Position numbers and translations under genes: made by a program. DNA of 40,427 nt, taken from contig CAIXLG010000099.1 of NCBI GenBank assembly GCA_903920215.1, forward strand, positions 1 to 40,427, read 5' to 3'. This document shows, piece by piece, positions 34,958 to 40,427 of the stretch. The stretch comes from an uncultured Chlorobiaceae bacterium. Its GTDB lineage: Bacteria; Bacteroidota; Chlorobiia; Chlorobiales; Chlorobiaceae. A model generated the notes under the pieces. That model searched no databases. It was not told where the DNA came from and saw only the letters and a program-made list of their open reading frames with translations. The stretch's first letter is position 1; each line of letters starts with the position of its first letter.

Positions 34958-36031
34958 TGTCACTCCCATCCGCTTGATACGCTTCTGACTGCTCCAATAA
35001 CAGTGTGCGTTCCCGCTCCAGCTCTTTTCGCAGCTCTTCTTCGGATGGCAATACCAATTTATAGCGGCTGGCGAATAACTGTTCACTCCCATTTAAGACA
35101 GAATAGCGAACCACTGACTCGTCCTTTTGCGAACACAAAATAATCCCGACAGTAGGATTATCGTTCTTACCCCGTTTCAGATCGTCATACATGCGCACAA
35201 CATGTTCATCTTCTGCCCGATGTCCTGATGCACAAGCTTTCCGCTCTTCAAATCAATCAGCACAAAGCACTTGAGCAGGTAGTTGTAAAAAACAAGATCG
35301 ATATAAAAGTCCTGTGACTCGGTACTGATGCGCTGCTGACGGGCAACAAAAGCAAAACCTTTACCCGGTTCCAGCAAAAACGCCTGCAGCTTGTCCATCA
35401 GTGCCTGCTCCAGCTTTGACTCCAGCAGCTTGCCTGTGCCGGGCAGGCCAAGAAACTCCAGCATCACGTGATCGCGCACGAACTCCCGGGGGTTCTGGGG
35501 CAATGAGGCAATGTTAGCCTCGGCTTCAGCCTGCACGCTGGCCTTGTCACTGCTGAGCAGCAATCGCTCGAAATAGAGCGTGTCAATCTGCCGATCCAAT
35601 ACGCGAACATTCCAGTTTTGCAAAGCGGACTCGTTCATGTACCACTGCCTTGCTTCGGGGTTATCAATACGCAACATTGCCCGATAATGCTACCAGCTCA
35701 ATTCGCGACGCACTGTGTCGTAAATTGGAAAAGCAAGATAAAACCGGCGCATGTGCCGCAAATTAGTGGGATCGAATCCTCTGCAAAACTCACCAGTCAA
35801 TGATTCAGCCAGTTGCGACAGCAGTTTTTTGCCATAAGCAGCACGTGTCTGCCCGCCTTGCTCAAACTCCACGATATGGCGGCCAACCTCCCAGCATGTA
35901 CGCACCTGAATGACATCCACTGTCCGCTTAGCTTCTTTGCGGGCATCAGCAATCAGAGTGCGCAGGTGAGCAAGCAACACATCTATATTCACCGAGAGGC
36001 TCCGATCATTCTCATTCATAGCCATCTCCAC
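34950..36031 (-). pseudogene. DUF1016 (YhcG-type PD-(D/E)XK nuclease), copy 1, disrupted
   Basis: Three pieces in order make one DUF1016 protein of about 360 residues. Piece 1 (36031-35690) has the N-terminal domain (DVIQVRTCWEVGRHIVEFEQ, then FDPTNLRHMRRFYLAF) and ends at an in-frame TAG after RRELSW, where families read RRELSWTHYR. Piece 2 resumes HYRAMLRIDNPEARQWYMNE and includes the nuclease core DFYIDLVFYNYLLKCFVLID and KLVHQDIGQ. It then shifts frame and ends. Piece 3 (to 34950) reads RMYDDLKRGKNDNPTVGIIL. One missing base in the expected Tyr codon of MNMYVRMYDD explains the shift. Start options are GTG 36031 or ATG 36025. It cannot make a whole protein without readthrough and frameshifting. 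Confidence 0.85.
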
Positions 36032-36046
36032 GGTTGAATGTTGAAA

Positions 36047-36067
36047 AGTCCCACAGCCTGTGGGACT
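36047..36067. promoter_or_regulatory. 9-bp perfect inverted repeat upstream of DUF1016 copy 1
   Basis: AGTCCCACA-gcc-TGTGGGACT lies 16 bp before the GTG start of DUF1016 copy 1. It could be an operator, or a hairpin in the 5' leader that masks the start. Related AAAAGTC/GACTTTT arms sit at 36045-36050 and 36081-36087. Confidence 0.5.
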
Positions 36068-36315
36068 GCCTTAAAATTTCGACTTTTGTAGCCCTCGTGA
36101 ATTATTCAGGTTAAGAACTATTCATATCGGTTCAAGAGCAGCGGCAAGACTTTTTCAGAGCTTTTTGCCCTCTCTGATCACGATCTTTCGGTTCTGGTTC
36201 ATCCACCACTCTCCACCAAGACTTCTGCCAACCGCCAACTATCCTCCCCCCCTGTCATTTCGATACGCAGTGAGAAATCTGTCCCATAACCACGCTGTAA
36301 TATAAAGCTTCATAC
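36068..36315. other. Intergenic region between DUF1016 copy 1 and res
   Basis: About 250 bp with no gene that I can support. It includes a run of seven C (36245-36251) and only very short ORFs. It probably holds the 3' end of the res transcript and the DUF1016 promoter; no clear terminator with a T-run was found. Confidence 0.45.
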
Positions 36316-39300
36316 TTATCCTCGTCCCCCAACAATTTCCATCAGCTTTCCAAAATCAGTCACAACCTCATACTTTACCTTATCCTCTTCAACCCTCTGA
36401 TTGATCTCCTCAAAGAATTTCCTTGCGCATTCGATTTTTGTGGCCTCGATGGCGCGCAGCTCCATACTCGACATTGAGCCCTTGGTCTCAGCTACAAAGT
36501 ATATGTGTTTGACAGTACCTTCTTTAAATGAAATTGCCCAGTCCGGATTGTAGTCTCCAAGCGGTGTAGGGATGAGAAAACCACGGGGCAGTTTTGCGTA
36601 GACAACAACTTCTGTACTGGTATCAAGCTCGCGCACAAAAGCTTTTTCAATTTTCGAGTCGGTGACCACATAATCGTAGATGTGGTTTCTCAGCTTTTCA
36701 CTTGCTTTTGAGAAGTCTTGCTTGCTCTGGCCAGTGGTAAAGATTTCAATATCGTGCCGGTCGGCAATCTCATCATAGCTCAAGCGCTCAACAATAATCG
36801 TGGCTTTTTGCTCTTTGATCAAACGAGTTGCTTCGGTAATAAAATGTTCTGGATTTTCTTTGAACTTATTGAAAACAGGGGGATTGATACCTGCAAGAAT
36901 TTCGGCGATACTTTTACGAGTCAGATCGGTATTGCCTGCGAGCTTACCCAAAAGATCATACTTGACCATCGAGTATATTGATTCCTTGTTGAGCTCAACT
37001 TTGGTTTCAAAAAGCTTAAAACTCTCTCCACTCTTGAGCTGGTCATCTGTAATCTGCCCTTTTTGAGTTCCGGCCTGTATAGTGTATTGCAGTGGACTGA
37101 CACGCAGCTCATTGTTCAGAGTGCGGATGCAATTGCGAATTAATTCTGCCGAATCAAACTCTACCTTGTATATCGCCTTGTGGTTGATTCGGTTCCAGAG
37201 TTCCTTAAACTCTTTTTTGTTGAAGTTGTCGTTCAGTGGGTTGACCTTTGGCTTCCTGTCGTCTCCCACCTGAGGCAATTGAGAATCGCTGAAGACAGTG
37301 TCAATAAGCATATAAATCTGATCTCCCAAGGGGGCAAGCTCTTGCGGTAAGGCTCCCAATGCTCCATCGGCTTTTGCTGAGTGATAGATTGAGGTTATCC
37401 TGTCGCCATCGTCAGTGTAATCGTTTTTGACCAGGTATCTGTAAATTTGTTTTGCCATGGTCGGATTGATTTCCAAGGGGCCGGTTTCGGTCTGAATGAT
37501 TTTTCCTATGAAATAGGACTCATCCGCTTTTCTTGGACGAGCTGATAGAGAATTGCTGATCTCCCGCTGGAGGTTGGTCACAAACTCTGTATAGCTTTCA
37601 CTGGCAACAACCGTTAATACATTAATATCATGCACGGTAGCTGGATGGTCCATTCTGTCACCATTCTGGTTTACGCAAAGTCGGAGACCGCGGCCCACCT
37701 CCTGGCGACGGGAAATGGAGTTGTCACTGTGCTTTAACATGCAGATAACAAAGACATTCGGATTGTCCCAGCCTTCACGCAGCGCTGAATGTGAGAAAAT
37801 GAACCTGACGGGTTCTTCTAAAGAGAGCAAGCGTTCCTTTTTTTTCAGGATAAGGTCATAGGCGTTGACATCATCTGATATCGCTGTTTTTAACCCGGTC
37901 TCTTCGTCTTTAACAAGCTTGCTTTCCGGATTAACCTGTCGTTTATTTTTGTCAATGGAGAAGTACCCCTCATGTACCTTATCCGGCATATCTCTTTCCA
38001 GATACTTCTTATAGGGTACATTATCCAAGGCAAGTTCATTGAGGCACTCCGCCTTGAGCAACTCGTATTCCTCTTCAAAAATGCGAGCGTACTCACCCTT
38101 CTCGTCTGCTTGACTGTAGTCGCGGTACTTGGCCACCTCGTCAATGAAAAAGAGCGACAGCACTTTGATCCCTTGCAAAAAAAGAACTTTCTCTTTGTCA
38201 AGATGAGCCTTGATTGTCTCCCTGATCTGAATGCGGCGAATGGTCGTTTCGGAAACGTCACCGGTAGCTTCTCCAGCCGTCAGCTGATGACCATTACTGA
38301 ATTCAACAGTATCTGTTCGTGCATTGATCTCCGAAATAACAAAACCTTGGTATTGATCAAGTTCACCAGATTCAACAAACAGATCTCTGCCTTTTTCAAG
38401 TCTTTTAACAACACGCTTGATCCCATTTACCTGCTTGACCTCCATTTCGATTCTTGCCAAAGGAGCACTTTTCGATATTTCGATAGACTCCAGATAGAGA
38501 TAGGCATTCGTCCCAGCGAGACCTTTTACCGTGATACCTCGAACTGTAATCTTTTTAACAAGTTTCTGGTTATAAGCATCCAGCGCATTGAGTCGGTGAA
38601 TCTTGTTATGCTCAGTACGATGGGTGGCAGAATATCGCAGGATCATGAGTGGTTTGAACTTGGCCACGGCATCAAGCGTTTTGGCGCCCCCCATTTTCTG
38701 GGGTTCGTCAAGAATGAGAATCGGGCGATTGCTACTGATAACATCAATCGGGCGGCGAGACTGGAAATCGTCCAGTTCATCATAGATACGGCGATTATCC
38801 TTTCCCGTTGCATTGAAGGCCTGGATATTGATGATCATGACATTAATGCTTGCGTCAGACGAAAAGCTTTCGATGTGGTGTAACTGCTTTGAGTTGTAAA
38901 TAAAAAACCGGACCTTTTTTCCGAAGCTTTCGGTAAAGTGGTCAGCCGTGATCTCCAGTGATTTATAGACGCCTTCTCGAATAGCGATACTCGGAACCAC
39001 AATGATAAACTTGCTCCACCCATACAGCTTGTTCAGCTCAAAGATGGTTTTGATATAGCAGTACGTTTTACCCGTACCGGTTTCCATTTCTATATCAAGG
39101 TTTACTGGGCACTTGGCACTCGAAATCAATACCTCAGACAATGGAAGGTTTTGGCGTAGCTGAACTTCGTGAACGTTTTCTTTTAGCTGTGACTCCGTCA
39201 GAAGAATATCAGCATTTCTAAACCCAGTGAAATCTAAAGGAATAGGCACGTTACCTGGATCGATCGTATAGGAGTTGTGCTGTGAACTAACCTGCCCGGC

Positions 39301-39366
39301 AAAACAATCAACAACTGAGTCAACCGCATTGGTCTGATAGGGCTGAACTTTAAACTTGAATTTCAT
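36316..39366 (-). CDS. Type III restriction enzyme, Res subunit (helicase-nuclease)
   Basis: A 1016-residue, apparently complete Res protein. Helicase motifs are Walker [19 protein letters not shown] (~residue 95), DEPQ-box [13 protein letters not shown], motif [34 protein letters not shown] and [15 protein letters not shown]. The C-terminal PD-(D/E)XK endonuclease is visible as YNPDWAISF ... [14 protein letters not shown] lies 10 bases before ATG 39366. Res acts with a Mod methyltransferase that recognises the site; no mod gene is seen here, and it would be expected upstream, beyond the right edge, if present. The gene lies between two broken DUF1016 genes. Confidence 0.93.
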   Translation of the reverse strand: MKFKFKVQPYQTNAVDSVVDCFAGQVSSQHNSYTIDPGNVPIPLDFTGFRNADILLTESQLKENVHEVQLRQNLPLSEVLISSAKCPVNLDIEMETGTGKTYCYIKTIFELNKLYGWSKFIIVVPSIAIREGVYKSLEITADHFTESFGKKVRFFIYNSKQLHHIESFSSDASINVMIINIQAFNATGKDNRRIYDELDDFQSRRPIDVISSNRPILILDEPQKMGGAKTLDAVAKFKPLMILRYSATHRTEHNKIHRLNALDAYNQKLVKKITVRGITVKGLAGTNAYLYLESIEISKSAPLARIEMEVKQVNGIKRVVKRLEKGRDLFVESGELDQYQGFVISEINARTDTVEFSNGHQLTAGEATGDVSETTIRRIQIRETIKAHLDKEKVLFLQGIKVLSLFFIDEVAKYRDYSQADEKGEYARIFEEEYELLKAECLNELALDNVPYKKYLERDMPDKVHEGYFSIDKNKRQVNPESKLVKDEETGLKTAISDDVNAYDLILKKKERLLSLEEPVRFIFSHSALREGWDNPNVFVICMLKHSDNSISRRQEVGRGLRLCVNQNGDRMDHPATVHDINVLTVVASESYTEFVTNLQREISNSLSARPRKADESYFIGKIIQTETGPLEINPTMAKQIYRYLVKNDYTDDGDRITSIYHSAKADGALGALPQELAPLGDQIYMLIDTVFSDSQLPQVGDDRKPKVNPLNDNFNKKEFKELWNRINHKAIYKVEFDSAELIRNCIRTLNNELRVSPLQYTIQAGTQKGQITDDQLKSGESFKLFETKVELNKESIYSMVKYDLLGKLAGNTDLTRKSIAEILAGINPPVFNKFKENPEHFITEATRLIKEQKATIIVERLSYDEIADRHDIEIFTTGQSKQDFSKASEKLRNHIYDYVVTDSKIEKAFVRELDTSTEVVVYAKLPRGFLIPTPLGDYNPDWAISFKEGTVKHIYFVAETKGSMSSMELRAIEATKIECARKFFEEINQRVEEDKVKYEVVTDFGKLMEIVGGRG

Positions 39367-39390
39367 AGACCGTTATCCTTGAAGTTCTTT

Positions 39391-39484
39391 CTGCATTTAT
39401 TCTGCAAGCCTCAAGAGGGGTGTGCTTGCGTAAGATGTTTTTTAGAATAAATTTACGGTTAATTTATTCTGCATTTATTCTGCA
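39391..39484. repeat. Direct repeat CTGCATTTATTCTGCA x2 with inner inverted repeat
   Basis: The 16-bp sequence occurs at 39391-39406 and again at 39469-39484, flanking 62 bp between res and DUF1016 copy 2. Inside, GAATAAATT-tacggtt-AATTTATTC (39445-39469) is a perfect 9-bp inverted repeat. The second direct repeat covers the DUF1016 stop codon. It may be a deletion or recombination scar, or protein binding sites. Confidence 0.6.
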
Positions 39485-40426
39485 TTCGGCGCACTGCTTT
39501 CGTCAAATGATAAGAGCCCTTTTCGGTCAGCCAGACTTGCTTCAATCAGCCTCCGTTCTTTTTCAATCTCAAGCTTCAGTTCTTCTTCCGTCGGGAGAAA
39601 TTTGAGATACTTCGAGGCAAATATCTGTTTGCTTTCATGCAAAACCGAATATTTGGCGACTGCCTCACTTTTGTCGGAGCAAAGAATCAGACCGATGGTT
39701 GGATTATCGCCCGGCACTTTAAACTGATCTTCAAACAATCTGCCCAACATCCTGATGGGTAAGTTTGCCCAGTTTCAGGTCGATCAATAAAAAGCACTTT
39801 AGAATGAAATTGTAGAAAACCAGATCGGCATAAAAATCATCGTCGTCAAAGCGGATATGGTTTTGGCGGGCAACAAAGGAAAATCCTTTACCCAGTTCCA
39901 GCAGGAAGAATTGCAGGTTCCGAATAATGGCCTGCTCGAGTTCGCTTTCATGCAGATCAGGAGAGTCAGGCAAATCGAGAAACTCAAGCACCATGGGCGA
40001 TTTTAGCACGTCAACCGGACGGAGTTTTTCACCAGCCAACCGTTCGCGATCAGGCGCCAGCAGCCCTTGTTCTCCATGATGAGCAATAATCCGCTCATAA
40101 TAGGAGGTTTGTATCTGCCGCTCCAGTTGCGTTTTACTCCAGCCACACTCAATGGCTTCCCGCTCATAAAATTCCCGAGCCGCAGGTTTCGATACTCGCA
40201 TCAGAGCACGATAATGCGACCATGAAAGCCGCGAGGAAAAACCTGAAGGGAATTGGCCACCCGACGGGTGGCTTTTTGGTTGCTCTGCCAATTCAACAAC
40301 AAACGGGTGCTGAATGAAGAGTCGATCCGGCCAAGCCTGATAGAGCTGCCTGAAATATTTGACATTGGTCAAAGAAAAACCAGAGCCATATTGAGCACTC
40401 AGTTGCTGGGAAAGCACCTCAATGAC
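39475..40426 (-). pseudogene. DUF1016 (YhcG-type PD-(D/E)XK nuclease), copy 2, frameshifted and cut by window
   Basis: The frame is open at the right edge (VIEVLSQQLSAQYGSGFSL), so the N-terminus is outside. It reads through FSSRLSWSHYRALMRVSKPA, DDFYADLVFYNFILKCFLLI and KLTHQDVGQIV, then stops. The next frame continues GRLFEDQFKVPGDNPTIGLI to a normal C-terminus at 39475. The conserved MxMYV(R) piece between GQ and LFE is missing, which fits a 17-base deletion. The nuclease core is intact up to that point. It is clearly different in sequence from copy 1, so it is not a recent duplicate. A sequencing error is less likely than for a homopolymer because 17 bases are absent. Confidence 0.82.
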
Positions 40427-40427
40427 C

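Noticed and set aside
34850-35092. 80-codon minus-strand ORF starting at 35092
   Set aside because: Its first 44 codons are an out-of-frame reading of the DUF1016 3' end; only the part from ATG 34957 has supportable similarity.
37972-38883. A 303-codon plus-strand open frame inside res
   Set aside because: It is antisense to conserved helicase motifs of Res and has no recognisable domain or ribosome binding site.

Overview
The window looks like chromosomal DNA of a green sulfur bacterium (Chlorobiota, probably Chlorobium/Pelodictyon). This is inferred from an LpxC-FabZ fusion (known from Bacteroidota/Chlorobiota), a carbamoyl-phosphate synthase large subunit split into halves, a pyruvate phosphate dikinase, a DUF2795 gene next to an Omp85 gene, and moderate GC with many A/T homopolymers. 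No rRNA, tRNA or CRISPR array was seen.

Positions 1-32,900 are mostly a housekeeping backbone. From the left: a SAM methyltransferase cut by the window edge, a B12-binding-type radical SAM protein, a stand-alone NusG/RfaH-like antiterminator and an MFS transporter. A DUF4160/DUF2442 pair follows whose first gene is frameshifted, then uvrA, a four-Cys mini-protein, a heptamer repeat with a strong terminator, and ppdK. Next are a nucleoside-type ABC permease, an internally deleted elbB remnant, an ICMT-like methyltransferase, an isochorismatase-family hydrolase, and a DUF374 acyltransferase/lpxK pair for lipid A. The purD-JAMM-carB(N half)-trpC run follows. On the minus strand a long run reads pheA-polA-M23 peptidase-DUF2795-Omp85-rpe. 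Then come yebC-ruvC, pgsA, suhB-like and lpxC-fabZ, and tspO.

Positions about 32,900-40,427 are an accessory, defence-type region with heavy gene decay. It holds a DinJ/RelB-like antitoxin whose YafQ-like toxin survives only as a C-terminal stub, and an intact DUF6338 membrane protein with two tiny downstream ORFs. It also holds a DUF1016 (YhcG-type PD-(D/E)XK) pseudogene overlapping a 35-codon probable helicase remnant and a 104-residue unknown ORF, an apparently intact type III restriction (Res) subunit, and a second DUF1016 gene running off the right edge. Both DUF1016 copies lose frame at the same conserved spot after the His-Gln-Asp-(Ile/Val)-Gly-Gln motif.

The most informative observations are small lesions that an ordinary annotation would miss. 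They are a 10-T tract that puts the natural start and signal peptide of the Omp85 gene out of frame, a 7-T tract that breaks DUF4160, the elbB gene reduced to its two ends, the antitoxin and toxin stub lying in one frame across a single TAG, and the paired DUF1016 frameshifts. The candidate for an undescribed system is the DUF6338 + 60-aa + 20-aa set, whose two small ORFs have clear ribosome binding sites. No function is claimed for it.
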